64,000 bases of DNA from Chelatococcus sp. YT9 (GTDB lineage Bacteria; Pseudomonadota; Alphaproteobacteria; Rhizobiales; Beijerinckiaceae), in NCBI RefSeq assembly GCF_018398315.1, contig NZ_JAHBRW010000002.1:294637-358636 (forward strand). Direction: 5' to 3'. The notes under the pieces are model-generated. The model was given only the letters and a program-made list of their open reading frames with translations. It had not been told where the DNA came from and did not search any database. A program made the position numbers and the translations under genes. This document shows, piece after piece, positions 44,086 to 52,853 of this stretch. The stretch's first letter is position 1. Each line of letters begins with the position of its first letter.

Positions 44086-45232
44086 CGCAATCATCGCGGC
44101 AGTGACTGCACGCGAGGAGGCGATGCAGGCATTTCTGCGTCACATCGTCGATATGGATTCGCCAACCGAAGACAAGCGGCTATCAGACGCTGTCGGCGCG
44201 GTGCTGGAGGCCAAGGCTCAAAGCCTCGGTATGCATGTCACCCGCGATCCGCAAGCGTACTTCGGAGATAATCTCGTCTGCCGGGCAATTCCAACGCACA
44301 AGAGTAATGCGCCTCGTGTTCTGCTTGTCGGCCATTTTGATACAGTCTATGCCGCCGGCACGGTGGCAGAACGTCCTTACAGACTTGACGGTGATCATGC
44401 CTATGGTTGCGGCATCTATGACATGAAGGGCGGATTGACAATCGGTCTCTTTGCGCTTGAGGCACTTGCTTCCGTCCGCGGCGAAATTCCGCTCCCGGTG
44501 ACATTCATCTTCAATAGCGACGAGGAAATCGGCTCACCGAAGTCGCGCCGTGTCATCGAGGAGGAGGCCGCGCGGCACGATCTGGCGCTCATTCTCGAAC
44601 CCGGCCGCCCCGGGCCCGCACTGACCATCGCCCGCAAGGGTGTCGGCATATTTCGACTGACTGTGGACGGACGGGAGGCGCACGCGGGCGCCGAACCGGA
44701 AAAGGGCATCAATGCGATCGTCGAGATTGCGCATAAAACGCTCGCCATCCAAGCGCTTAACGCCCCGGATCTCGGGACGACGGTCACGCCTGGCGTCATC
44801 ACGGGAGGCACGAAGCCCTATGTCGTCCCGGGCCAAGCCAGTCTGGAGGTCGATTGCCGCGTGCCGTCCGAGGACGAACAGAACCGCATCCTGCGAGCTA
44901 TGGATGCCATATCCGCCAGCATATCCGTTCCAGGAACCTCCACTCGTCTATCCGGAGGCTTTCATCGGTCGCCAATGGAGCCCACTGCCCGCGCTATGGC
45001 ATATGTTCGTCAGCTGCAAGCCATCGCAGATGCTGTTGGTTATCCCATCGGGGCCGAGCCAGCCGGCGGCGCCTCCGACGGCAACCTCACGAGCGCGATC
45101 GGCACGCCAACCATCGACGGGCTTGGTCCCCATGGCGGGAGGGCGCACAGCCCCGAAGAGTTCATCGAACTGGGCTCTTTGCCGGCGAAATGCCGGCTTC
45201 TGGCCTGTTTTCTCGACGAACTGGCCGGCTAG
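44075..45232 (+). CDS. M20 family metallopeptidase, glutamate carboxypeptidase-like
   Basis: A 385-residue zinc-dependent amidohydrolase. Metal and catalytic residues are readable: His87 and Asp89 (GHFDT), bridging Asp116 (YDMKGG), Glu150/Glu151 (SDEEIGSP), Glu175 (EPGRPG), and a C-terminal His in GPHGGRAHSPEEF. The order and spacing match CPG2-like enzymes that release a C-terminal amino acid such as glutamate from N-acyl conjugates. A dimerisation domain lies between about 185 and 300. The ATG is inside the end of the flavoprotein gene. It is followed by 184 bases with a new promoter-like region. Confidence 0.9.
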   Translation: MRRDAIIAAVTAREEAMQAFLRHIVDMDSPTEDKRLSDAVGAVLEAKAQSLGMHVTRDPQAYFGDNLVCRAIPTHKSNAPRVLLVGHFDTVYAAGTVAERPYRLDGDHAYGCGIYDMKGGLTIGLFALEALASVRGEIPLPVTFIFNSDEEIGSPKSRRVIEEEAARHDLALILEPGRPGPALTIARKGVGIFRLTVDGREAHAGAEPEKGINAIVEIAHKTLAIQALNAPDLGTTVTPGVITGGTKPYVVPGQASLEVDCRVPSEDEQNRILRAMDAISASISVPGTSTRLSGGFHRSPMEPTARAMAYVRQLQAIADAVGYPIGAEPAGGASDGNLTSAIGTPTIDGLGPHGGRAHSPEEFIELGSLPAKCRLLACFLDELAG

Positions 45233-45341
45233 GGAACGCTCGCATACGTATTTGAAGATGAAATCATACAATTCTATCGTCCGGCCGAGAGCCCTGCGGA
45301 TACCGATTCTGTGTCTATCATTGTGATCCTGTTGGGCGCCG

Positions 45342-45354
45342 GGTATGCAATACC
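45342..45354. promoter_or_regulatory. Small palindrome in promoter-like interval
   Basis: GGTAT and ATACC are perfect 5-base arms around GCA, located 63 bases before the M20 gene at 45417 and followed by an AT-rich stretch (TTGATATTGTATGTTTTTG). A GntR-type operator is plausible, since such sites often read TTGTATGCAATAC-like, but no second identical copy was found in the window. Confidence 0.3.
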
Positions 45355-45416
45355 GCGATGTTGATATTGTATGTTTTTGTTCATAAAATGCAAAATCTGT
45401 CACGCTTGAGGATGCT

Positions 45417-46583
45417 ATGGCCGTCCCACCAGATCACCGGCGCATGAAGCGCGATCTTGCGCGCCTGATTGGCATTGACACGCAGAACCCTCCTGGCCGC
45501 GAGGCCGAGGCTGCGGACTTCGTTGGCGAACAACTGGCCGCCGTAGGCTTCGACATCGTGCGTGACGCCTTCTGGCCCCCGCGCGTCAACGTGATTGCAA
45601 CGATGAACAATGGTCCGGGCCCCGTCTTCGCGTTCAACACGCATATGGACACAGTACCTGTCGGCGAAGGCTGGACATCGGACGCGCTCGTGATGCGAGA
45701 GACCGATGGCCGGCTCTACGGGCGCGGTGCCTGCGACTGCAAAGGCCCCCTGGCCGCGATGTTGGAGGCGATGCGGATGCTTGCAGCGGATCGTTCCGGC
45801 TGGTCCGGAACATTGCTCGGCGTCTTTGTGGCTGATGAAGAAGTAGGAAGTGCAGGCGCCCGGCATTTCGTGTCCACCGCTCCCCGCATCGATTTCGCGG
45901 TTATTGGAGAGCCAACTTCCAATACAACTTTCGCGGCCCATAAAGGTAGTCTGCGTCCCCTTGTGCGGGTGAGGGGCGTCACCGCGCATTCCGGCTCTCC
46001 GCATCTCGGTGAGAACGCGATCTACCGGGCGGGGGAAGTACTCGCAATGATCGCCGCCTTCCACGAAACCGATGTAAGCCGCCGCACGCATCCGCTTGTT
46101 GGCCAGGCAAGTCTAACGGTCACGCGCATCAGCGGGGGCCATGCGGACAATGTCATTCCGGACGCCTGTGACCTGTTGCTCGACCGCCGCATGATTCCGG
46201 GGGAGGACGAGGACGCGGTCAAGGCTGAGATCGCCGCATTGCTGGCGGAAGCCAATCGACGTCACGGATTGCGTGCGGAGATCATCGAGTATCGGACGAC
46301 GACTGGAGGCGCTACCGAAACGCCCGTTGATCACCCGATCGTGCGCGCGAGCCTCGCGGCCTGCCGCGCTCACGGAACAGCCGATCCCGGGCCATTCGGC
46401 CTGCAGGGCGCCTGCGACCTGGTCCATTTCAATCGCATTGGCGCGCGGGGCGTGGTGGTGGGCCCCGGCAATATAGCAGCGGCACATAAACCGGATGAGT
46501 TTGTGCCGGAAGCGGAATTCCTGACGTCCAGCCTGATCTATCGCGACATCGCCTTGGCCATGTTGCGGGACGAAGCGCGATGA
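45417..46583 (+). CDS. M20 family deacylase, ArgE/acetylornithine-deacetylase-like
   Basis: A 388-residue amidohydrolase with ligands His76/Asp78 (NTHMDTVP), Asp107 (GACDCKG), Glu141/Glu142 (ADEEVGS), Glu165 (IGEPTS) and a C-terminal His in AAAHKPDEFV. The GACDCKGPLAAML and GEPTS patterns fit ArgE/DapE-like deacylases. GAGGATGCT precedes the ATG. It is separated from the upstream M20 gene by its own putative promoter and is followed by a DapA-family gene. A role in removing an N-acyl group from an amino acid derived from the transported compound is inferred. Confidence 0.9.
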   Translation: MAVPPDHRRMKRDLARLIGIDTQNPPGREAEAADFVGEQLAAVGFDIVRDAFWPPRVNVIATMNNGPGPVFAFNTHMDTVPVGEGWTSDALVMRETDGRLYGRGACDCKGPLAAMLEAMRMLAADRSGWSGTLLGVFVADEEVGSAGARHFVSTAPRIDFAVIGEPTSNTTFAAHKGSLRPLVRVRGVTAHSGSPHLGENAIYRAGEVLAMIAAFHETDVSRRTHPLVGQASLTVTRISGGHADNVIPDACDLLLDRRMIPGEDEDAVKAEIAALLAEANRRHGLRAEIIEYRTTTGGATETPVDHPIVRASLAACRAHGTADPGPFGLQGACDLVHFNRIGARGVVVGPGNIAAAHKPDEFVPEAEFLTSSLIYRDIALAMLRDEAR

Positions 46584-46725
46584 TACGCGCGTCGCCGCAT
46601 GACATCAAAACCTCACCAACGGCAGGTCTTGGCGTGAAGTTTCACTCGGGCCGCAGCAAGCAACTCCGGCCGTCAATGTGTTGAACGCGCCACTTAAATC
46701 TGCCAATTCCGCAAGGACCAGCACA

Positions 46726-47649
46726 ATGAAAGACATCGTCGAATGCCGGGCGCGCTTGCGCGGCATCTTCAACATCACGGTAACTCCCTTTCACCAGGAT
46801 GGGAGTTTTGACTGGACCGGCATGTCCCGCAACATCGAAAGGGTTATCGGCCTTGGCTTCGACGGCATCTTGATCGGCGGCACATATGGCGAATTTCCAG
46901 CCATGACCGCTGGTGAACGCGCGCAGATGTTCCGCCACGTCATGGAAGTGGTAGGCGACAAGGTTCCCGTTATGCTGTGCAGTGCGGGATCCGACACCCG
47001 GGATGTTAAGGCGCTTACGGAACTTGCCGGAGCTCTCGGCGGCCTCCCCATGGTTACGCCGCCCTTCGTCTCGGAAGTAACGGATGATCAGATCGTCGGC
47101 TTCTTCCGCGATATGGCGCCTTTGTCGAAGACTGGTGTGCTCATTTATAACGCGCCTGGAATCGGTATCACGCTGTCGTCGTCAACGATTGAGCGACTCG
47201 CCGATATCGAGGGAATCGTGGGAATCAAGCAGGGCGATCTCACACCCACCGTCATCGACCAGATCGCCAACCGTCTCGGAGGTCGCATCAAGCTCTTTTG
47301 CGCATCTGATCTTGGATTTCTCGGCCCTATGATGACTGGCTTCGACGGAATCAGCTCGACGAATAGCGGCGCTCTACCCGAGTTGATCCTCAAGATCTAC
47401 CGCGCGGTCGAAAGTGGCGACGGTCATCTCGCGCGCGATCTCAACAGGCTGTGGTATCCGTTCCGAGCCGCAGCCCGATCGCTCGGTCAACCTCAGACAG
47501 TGAAGGCGGCGATGAACCTGCGGGGCTTCGATGGCGGGTCTGTACGCCTGCCCTTGCGTGACCTCACCGGCGGTAATCTTGATTCCGTGGCAAGTATACT
47601 GGAGGCTCTGGCCGCCGACCCACGCGCCGGAGTCACACTCGAGCGCTGA
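46726..47649 (+). CDS. DapA-family (dihydrodipicolinate synthase/N-acetylneuraminate lyase) aldolase
   Basis: A 307-residue class I aldolase-fold enzyme. ATG 46726 with AAGGA upstream is preferred over TTG 46678. The GGTYGEF motif at 51-57 is the family GGTTGE-type motif with Tyr in place of one Thr. Tyr141 (IYNAPG) and the Schiff-base Lys168 (GIKQG) are in place. Members condense or cleave pyruvate with an aldehyde, or dehydrate keto-deoxy sugar acids. In this catabolic setting it probably cleaves or dehydrates a keto acid rather than making lysine. A hairpin terminator follows and the next gene converges. Confidence 0.9.
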   Translation: MKDIVECRARLRGIFNITVTPFHQDGSFDWTGMSRNIERVIGLGFDGILIGGTYGEFPAMTAGERAQMFRHVMEVVGDKVPVMLCSAGSDTRDVKALTELAGALGGLPMVTPPFVSEVTDDQIVGFFRDMAPLSKTGVLIYNAPGIGITLSSSTIERLADIEGIVGIKQGDLTPTVIDQIANRLGGRIKLFCASDLGFLGPMMTGFDGISSTNSGALPELILKIYRAVESGDGHLARDLNRLWYPFRAAARSLGQPQTVKAAMNLRGFDGGSVRLPLRDLTGGNLDSVASILEALAADPRAGVTLER

Positions 47650-47673
47650 TCAGGAGCCGTGAACGCTGGAAAG

Positions 47674-47700
47674 GCCCGCCGTTGCGCAGACAAGGCGGGC
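47674..47700. terminator. Bidirectional rho-independent-like terminator
   Basis: The arms GCCCGCC (47674-47680) and GGCGGGC (47694-47700) enclose a 13-base loop. TTCTTC follows on the + side, and GAAAG precedes the left arm, giving CTTTC on the - side. It lies between the converging DapA-like gene and the aminotransferase gene, where a shared terminator is expected. Confidence 0.65.
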
Positions 47701-47729
47701 TTCTTCGAGGAGCCCCGCTGGATTTCGCG

Positions 47730-48962
47730 CTATGCCACGGCCTTCCGCGCCGCCGGCCTTGTCAAACGGCGGCAAGCATCCTCGACCCGACGGCAAGCGT
47801 CTTCAAGCACCGCGTTGTCCTGTGCGTAGGCGATGCGAATATAGGGGGACGCACCGAAGGCAGCGCCATGCACCACGGCAACCCCAGCCTCTTCCAACAA
47901 GTAGGTGGCGAAGTCGAGATCGCTGGCGATCAACTTACCGGCGGGCGTGGCAAGACCGAGAGCACCGGCGCAGTTTGCGAAAGCATAGAAGGCCCCTTCG
48001 GGCGAGACACAGGTCAGAACATCGGTATTCCGGATCATCTCCATGACGATCGCCCGCCGCTCGACCAGGCGCTCCTGCCACTCACCCATGAATGTCCGGC
48101 CGCCTTTCAACGCGGCGACGGCGGCGGCCTGCGAAATCGAACAAGCATTCGACGTCGACTGAGACTGCAGGGTTTGCATCGCGGCAATCAACCACGATGG
48201 GCCACCGGCGTAGCCTATACGCCACCCAGTCATCGAATAGCTCTTGGATACGCCATTGACGGTCAACGTCCGCGTCTTGAGACGAGGCTCGATTGCAGCC
48301 GGTGTCGCGAAGGGCACGCCGAAACGCAGATGCTCATAGATATCATCCGCCATGACGAGCACATGCGGATGGGCCATGAGCACATCCGTCAGACCCCGCA
48401 TATCCTCCGGGCTATAAACTACGCCCGTCGGATTGCCGGGCGAATTGAGGATCAGCCAACGCGTCAGCGGCGTTATCGCCGCCGCCAGGTCAGCTGGTCG
48501 CAGCTTCCACCCGTCTTCGGCCCTGCAAGGCAGGATACGGGACTTGCCATCGGCCAACGCGACCATGTCGGGATAAGATACCCAATAGGGTGCGGGAACA
48601 ATAACTTCGTCATCTGCCGCGACGGTCGCCAGCAGTGCGTTGAAAATCAACTGTTTGGCGCCGGCCCCGGCGATAACTTCCGAGGGCTGGTAGGCTAGGC
48701 CATTTTCCTCGGCGAACTTCGCAATGATCGCCTCCTTGAGCGCGGCCGTGCCGGCCACAGCCGTATACTTTGTTTCGCCTTTCTCGATTGCGGAGATCGC
48801 AGCCTGCTTCACATGATCCGGCGTATCGAAGTCCAGCTCACCTTCGCCAAGATTGGAGATTGTACGCCCGGCTTCAGTTAGGGCGCGAACCTTGTCCGAG
48901 ATCTCGGCGGTGGCGGATGGGCGCACACGAGACATGCGCGGCGACAGTACGGTCGCGTCCAT
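47730..48962 (-). CDS. Class I pyridoxal-phosphate aminotransferase (aspartate-aminotransferase-like)
   Basis: A 410-residue PLP enzyme. The PLP Lys is Lys240 (NGVSKSYSMTGWRIGY), with Arg248 contacting the phosphate side. NSPGNPTG is at 173-180, DDIYEHLRF near 206-214 carries the ring-binding Asp and Tyr, and the substrate-carboxylate Arg is expected near the C-terminus (SPYIRIAYA). The start at 48962 has AGGAGCCCCAA upstream. It belongs to the broad aspartate/aromatic aminotransferase subgroup I-gamma. It converges with the DapA-like gene and is divergent from the AllC-like amidohydrolase, and probably deaminates an amino acid released by the M20 enzymes. Confidence 0.9.
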   Translation of the reverse strand: MDATVLSPRMSRVRPSATAEISDKVRALTEAGRTISNLGEGELDFDTPDHVKQAAISAIEKGETKYTAVAGTAALKEAIIAKFAEENGLAYQPSEVIAGAGAKQLIFNALLATVAADDEVIVPAPYWVSYPDMVALADGKSRILPCRAEDGWKLRPADLAAAITPLTRWLILNSPGNPTGVVYSPEDMRGLTDVLMAHPHVLVMADDIYEHLRFGVPFATPAAIEPRLKTRTLTVNGVSKSYSMTGWRIGYAGGPSWLIAAMQTLQSQSTSNACSISQAAAVAALKGGRTFMGEWQERLVERRAIVMEMIRNTDVLTCVSPEGAFYAFANCAGALGLATPAGKLIASDLDFATYLLEEAGVAVVHGAAFGASPYIRIAYAQDNAVLEDACRRVEDACRRLTRPAARKAVA

Positions 48963-49252
48963 TTGGGGCTCCTGATCGATGTGAGGATTGTATAAATATA
49001 GACTTTTTATTCAACAAAAAACGAATCGTGAGACGCACTCACGTCGATCATTCTTTCACCGTATCCATACGCTTCACGTTAAACAAATTTCCGATATGCT
49101 CAATGAAAAGGCATGATAGTCCGGCCCGCCGCGAAATCGCTGGCAATTGCGGCACTGACACGGGGTTGACGCAGGGATCAGCTTGCACAATTGTACCATT
49201 TGAATCAAAAAGTAATCGTGATGCACTGCGCAAGGGCGCGCATGCCGACAAC

Positions 49253-50548
49253 ATGGGCTCGCTGACGATGTCCGCTAAGCTTTCGAATGGTCCAGTCGCC
49301 GAACCGGACATGGATCTGGCAACACGGCTGTTCGACACGTTGCGCGACAAGACCAGGGACGGGCGGGGCGTGACGCGAGCAGCCTATGGCGACGGCGAGC
49401 AACTGGCTCATGATCTCGTTGCTGCCGAGGCTCGGCGCATGGGTCTCGATGTGGCGGTCGACGCGACGGGAAACCTCTATGTCACGATGCGCGGCACAGA
49501 CCCCGACGGCAAGGCGGTCATCATCGGCTCGCATCTTGATTCCGTGCCTATCGGCGGCAATTTTGACGGCGCCGCAGGGGTGTTCGCCGGCCTCGCGATC
49601 TTGTCCGGCTGGCATGCGGCCGGCTTCCGGCCACGCCGGGATGTTATGGTCATGGCCATCCGCGCCGAGGAAAGCAATTGGTTTCCTTACTCCTATGTCG
49701 GGTCCAAGGGCGCGCTCGGCCTCCTTCCAGCAGAAGCCCTGGAGGTCAAGAGATCAGACACCGGAAGGTCGTTGCGAGAGCATATGATCGAACTTGGGCT
49801 TGATCCGGCGTCGGTGGCAGCGGGTATCCCACATCTGAAACCAGAAGCCGTGGCTGCCTATCTTGAGCTTCACATCGAGCAGGGACCGGTGCTGATCGGC
49901 GCGGATCAGCCTGTCACGCTCGTCACCGGCATCCGCGGCAGCTTTCGATATCGGCAGGCGCGGATGATCGGTGAATATGCGCATTCAGGAGCCGTGCCAC
50001 GCAGCTATCGGCATGACGCCGTGATCGCCGCTGCGGACTTCGTCACACGCTTGCAAGAAGAATGGATTGCGATGGAGAGTGAGGGTCATGATATGACCCT
50101 TACCGTGGGCATTTTCTCGACGGATCCGGCCCAGCATGCTTTCAGCAAGATTGCCGGGGAGGTTTCACTGGCGATCGATGTACGAAGCCATGTTACCGAT
50201 ACTCTTGATGAGATGCGACGTCGGCTTCACATACACGCCGATGCCGTGAGTCGGAAACATGGCGTGACCATCGACCTCGGGCCGCTAACGGGCAGCGCTG
50301 CCGCGGTCATGGATGCAGGCGTGCTCAAGGTCTTCGGCGGAGCGATGCGGGATCTGGGGCTGCCTCACTTTGAAATGGCGAGTGGTGCAGGGCATGATGC
50401 GGCCGTTTTCGCGAATGCCGGCATCCCGACGATCATGCTGTTCGTGCGCAACCAGAACGGCAGCCACAATCCTGACGAAGCAATGGAAATGGATGATTTC
50501 GCGATTGCCACACGGCTCCTGGCGACCGGTGTGGAACGGCTGCTGTAG
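49253..50548 (+). CDS. M20 family amidohydrolase, allantoate/N-carbamoyl-amino-acid hydrolase type (AllC/HyuC-like)
   Basis: A 431-residue zinc hydrolase. The frame is open far upstream, but that part is antisense to the aminotransferase and has no family character, so ATG 49253 (or 49268) is chosen; neither has a strong ribosome site. GSHLDSVPIGGNFDGAAGV at 92-110 gives metal residues His94 and Asp105; Glu139/Glu140 (RAEESNWF) and ELHIEQGPVL near 205 are hallmark motifs of ureidoglycolate, allantoate and N-carbamoyl amino acid hydrolases. The C-terminal MASGAGHDAAVFA carries the last His. Hydrolysis of a ureido or carbamoyl bond is predicted, which fits a locus that also encodes creatinase-type proteins. 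Confidence 0.88.
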   Translation: MGSLTMSAKLSNGPVAEPDMDLATRLFDTLRDKTRDGRGVTRAAYGDGEQLAHDLVAAEARRMGLDVAVDATGNLYVTMRGTDPDGKAVIIGSHLDSVPIGGNFDGAAGVFAGLAILSGWHAAGFRPRRDVMVMAIRAEESNWFPYSYVGSKGALGLLPAEALEVKRSDTGRSLREHMIELGLDPASVAAGIPHLKPEAVAAYLELHIEQGPVLIGADQPVTLVTGIRGSFRYRQARMIGEYAHSGAVPRSYRHDAVIAAADFVTRLQEEWIAMESEGHDMTLTVGIFSTDPAQHAFSKIAGEVSLAIDVRSHVTDTLDEMRRRLHIHADAVSRKHGVTIDLGPLTGSAAAVMDAGVLKVFGGAMRDLGLPHFEMASGAGHDAAVFANAGIPTIMLFVRNQNGSHNPDEAMEMDDFAIATRLLATGVERLL

Positions 50549-51026
50549 CGATCTCAGAGCCCAGAATATCGAGCCCGCACAGATATCCCCGAAGGACCTG
50601 TTGCCGAGGACAACTTCCATTCACCTCCGGATACTTTCGCAGTGTGGGCAAAGGCTGCCTACAAATATCAGCCACGGAACGCGAGGCCCGATCGGTCGGC
50701 CGTAAGCACGCTTCACACGAGACGCTCGTCTTGCTCGCAGAGGCCAGACGCATGTAGAGCAACCAGAGCACGAGCAAGGCCAGCATCATACATGCCATTC
50801 GACCGACGCGCCGGACCGTCTACTTTGCGAAGCTGCGCCGGCGTAGCGCCCCCACGAGCAGCACTGCATGTGGCATGTATACATTGCACGGCCGCCCCCT
50901 CGCCAGGGGGAGCACGCATTCTCCGCAAGACGTTCCATGAGACCGCTGGCCCGTTTTGCTGCCATTACCCGTGGCACAGGCGAACGGCCATATGAATGAC
51001 GCAACAAATCCCGCATCGCTCACGTC
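50549..51026. other. Gene-free interval
   Basis: This 478-base stretch lies between the amidohydrolase and the TetR gene, which converge on it. The open frames are short and show no recognisable motif, and I found no strong hairpin or RNA gene. It may hold decayed sequence or long untranslated regions. Confidence 0.4.
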
Positions 51027-51638
51027 TCATAAAGCCCTATCAGACGGGGAGCATTTCCCGGCCGGCCAGCTGGAAAGCGCCTGCTCGGCAACGGCCTCCA
51101 ACATGTCGCGGCTAAAGCCCGCTTTAGCTTGCACAGCCATGCCATGAAGAACGGCCATCAGGAAAGCCGCAAGTGCATCGGACTTTGCCGTTGCCGCCAA
51201 GTCGCCTTCCGTTTTCGCCCGTTCGAAACGCTCGCGGATCTGGATTTCCGCGGCCGCCCGGGCCTCGATGAGCGCTTGTCGTACGGGCTCCGCTTCATCT
51301 GATCCCGCAAGGACCCCGTTGATACCAAGGCAGCCCGGATGCTCGGGATAGCGCGTATTGAGTTCTGCCGCTGCATACAGGATATGCGCGGCGACTTCGC
51401 GCGCGGTTGGCAACTGAAGCGCTTCGGGCAGATAGTGCAGATATCGCTCATAGTAGCGTGTGAGCGAACGGCGAAAGAGCGCTTCCTTGTTGCCGAAGGC
51501 GGAATAGAGGGCAGGCCTTTCGACGCCGGTCGCCTCCGTCAGATCGGTGTAGGAAGCCCCTTCGTAGCCCTTGCGCCAGAACACGCAAAGCGCAGCATCA
51601 AGCGCTTTCTCCACGTCAAATTCCCGATGACGTCCCAT
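51027..51638 (-). CDS. TetR family transcriptional repressor
   Basis: A 203-residue regulator starting at ATG 51638 (GTG 51647, closer to GGAAGGGCAGA, is an alternative). The N-terminal TetR HTH covers about 5-55 (GRHREFDVEKALDAAL, then YTDLTEATGVERPALYSAFGNKEAL). The rest is a helical ligand-binding domain with Cys in HPGCLGING near residue 105, a pattern seen in the YafC/AcuR-like and redox-linked subgroup. It is divergent from an SDR gene. Two related palindromes, at 51659 and 51719, lie between the genes and are its likely operators. Confidence 0.92.
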   Translation of the reverse strand: MGRHREFDVEKALDAALCVFWRKGYEGASYTDLTEATGVERPALYSAFGNKEALFRRSLTRYYERYLHYLPEALQLPTAREVAAHILYAAAELNTRYPEHPGCLGINGVLAGSDEAEPVRQALIEARAAAEIQIRERFERAKTEGDLAATAKSDALAAFLMAVLHGMAVQAKAGFSRDMLEAVAEQALSSWPAGKCSPSDRAL

Positions 51639-51658
51639 CCCGCGCACTCTGCCCTTCC

Positions 51659-51672
51659 ATAACGATCATTAT
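51659..51672. promoter_or_regulatory. Putative TetR operator A
   Basis: ATAACGATCATTAT, an almost perfect 14-base palindrome centred on GATC, lies about 20 bases before the tetR start. Its core AACGATCATT is the exact reverse complement of the core of operator B (AATGATCGTT), 60 bases away. A TTGACA box on the + strand (51681-51686) lies between the two sites and could drive the SDR gene. Confidence 0.6.
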
Positions 51673-51718
51673 TAAACCACTTGACAGCCAGCGTCCACAT
51701 TTCATACCAATCGTTATC

Positions 51719-51732
51719 GTAATGATCGTTAC
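51719..51732. promoter_or_regulatory. Putative TetR operator B
   Basis: GTAATGATCGTTAC is a 14-base near-perfect palindrome located 52 bases before the SDR ATG, just after a weak -10-like CATACC. An extra ATCGTTAT half-site occurs at 51710-51717. A repressor here would block the SDR promoter. Confidence 0.6.
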
Positions 51733-51783
51733 ATAATTGGACGCGTTGTCGCGAGACCTTCAGCTGGGACGGGAGTGGTTTTC

Positions 51784-52539
51784 ATGTCGAACATTTTGAA
51801 GGGCAAAGTTGCCCTTGTGACTGGAGGATCGCGTGGGCTCGGCGCAGCTACCGCGGAGGCGCTTGCGGCACAAGGCGCGGACATTGCGATCAGCTACGTC
51901 GCGTCGGCCGAGAAGGCTGACGCTGTTGTTGAAACGCTGAAGGCAAAGGGTGTCCGGGCGCTTGCCATTCAAAGCGATCAGGCCGACATGGCCGCGGCCA
52001 AGCCATTGATCGACAAGGTTGTCGCACAATTCGGCAAGCTCGACATCCTCGTCGCCAATGCGGCCATCGCGGTTCAAGGCAAGACAATCGATGACCCTGA
52101 GCTCGATACCATCAATCTTGATCGCCAATGGCAGATCAATGTTCTCGGCACCGTGGCGGTAACACGCGCAGCAGCCCAGAAACTGTCAGATGGCGGTCGC
52201 ATCATTTTCATCGGCTCCGGACTTGGCAGTCGCGTCCCATTTGCAGGCGTCGCGGATTATGCGGGCACCAAAGCAGCTGTCGCCGGATACGCCAGAGGCG
52301 TCCAGCGCGATCTTGGCGCGCGCAATATCACCGTCAATGTCGTCCAGCCCGGCATCATGCCGACCGACATGGCATCGGCTGTTGCTGACAAATTGCCGGA
52401 CGCCATCATGGATCTTCACGCAATCCGCCGGATCGCAACCCTGGACGAGGTGGCGGCAGCGGTTTGTTTCCTTGCTGGTCCGGATGCCGGTTATACCAGC
52501 GGCAGCATTCTTGAAATTTCTGGCGGCTTTCAGGTCTGA
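51784..52539 (+). CDS. Short-chain dehydrogenase/reductase, TetR-controlled
   Basis: A 251-residue classical SDR. ATG 51784 is preferred with GGGAG eight bases upstream; GTG 51775 is possible. TGGSRGLG is at 13-20, and the catalytic motif YAGTK follows a serine in IGSGLGSR. The third position of the usual NNAG is VANAA here, a common variant. The C-terminal SGSILEISGGFQV is typical. The divergent TetR regulator and operators suggest that it is induced by a small reactive compound such as an aldehyde or quinone (inference from similar TetR-SDR pairs). Confidence 0.92.
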   Translation: MSNILKGKVALVTGGSRGLGAATAEALAAQGADIAISYVASAEKADAVVETLKAKGVRALAIQSDQADMAAAKPLIDKVVAQFGKLDILVANAAIAVQGKTIDDPELDTINLDRQWQINVLGTVAVTRAAAQKLSDGGRIIFIGSGLGSRVPFAGVADYAGTKAAVAGYARGVQRDLGARNITVNVVQPGIMPTDMASAVADKLPDAIMDLHAIRRIATLDEVAAAVCFLAGPDAGYTSGSILEISGGFQV

Positions 52540-52853
52540 GCATCGACGACCGGAACGCTCGCTTCCGAATCCGCCGATGGTAGACTGCTCTTCCGGCGCG
52601 CTTAAGGGACGCTCTCACCTCGTGAGGGTTTCTTCGGCTGTGTGGGAGCCGACCAGAATCTCAGCGGCGCAAGCGCTCACACCACTGCTCAGCGAGGCCA
52701 ATCGAGCGCAATGGAAGCCGTACGCCTTCCATGTGGATCGTCCGGCAGCCACGGCGCGCAAACCATTGGAAAGCTTTAGCAAGGATTGGGGTGAAAGCGC
52801 GTCAAGGACGTTGTCGCGGCGAAGCTGCTATGAAGGATATTCCCTGATTCTTC
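52540..52853. other. Gene-free interval upstream of recQ
   Basis: These 314 bases between the SDR and recQ contain no supported gene. Open frames here on both strands run into neighbouring genes out of frame and lack motifs. No strong terminator is seen after the SDR; a short CTCACCTCGTGAG-type stem around 52614 is the only notable hairpin. Confidence 0.35.

Noticed and set aside
48770-49252. N-terminal extension of the AllC-like amidohydrolase into the aminotransferase gene
   Set aside because: The extension is antisense to the aminotransferase and not protein-like; AllC/HyuC proteins start near 49253-49268.
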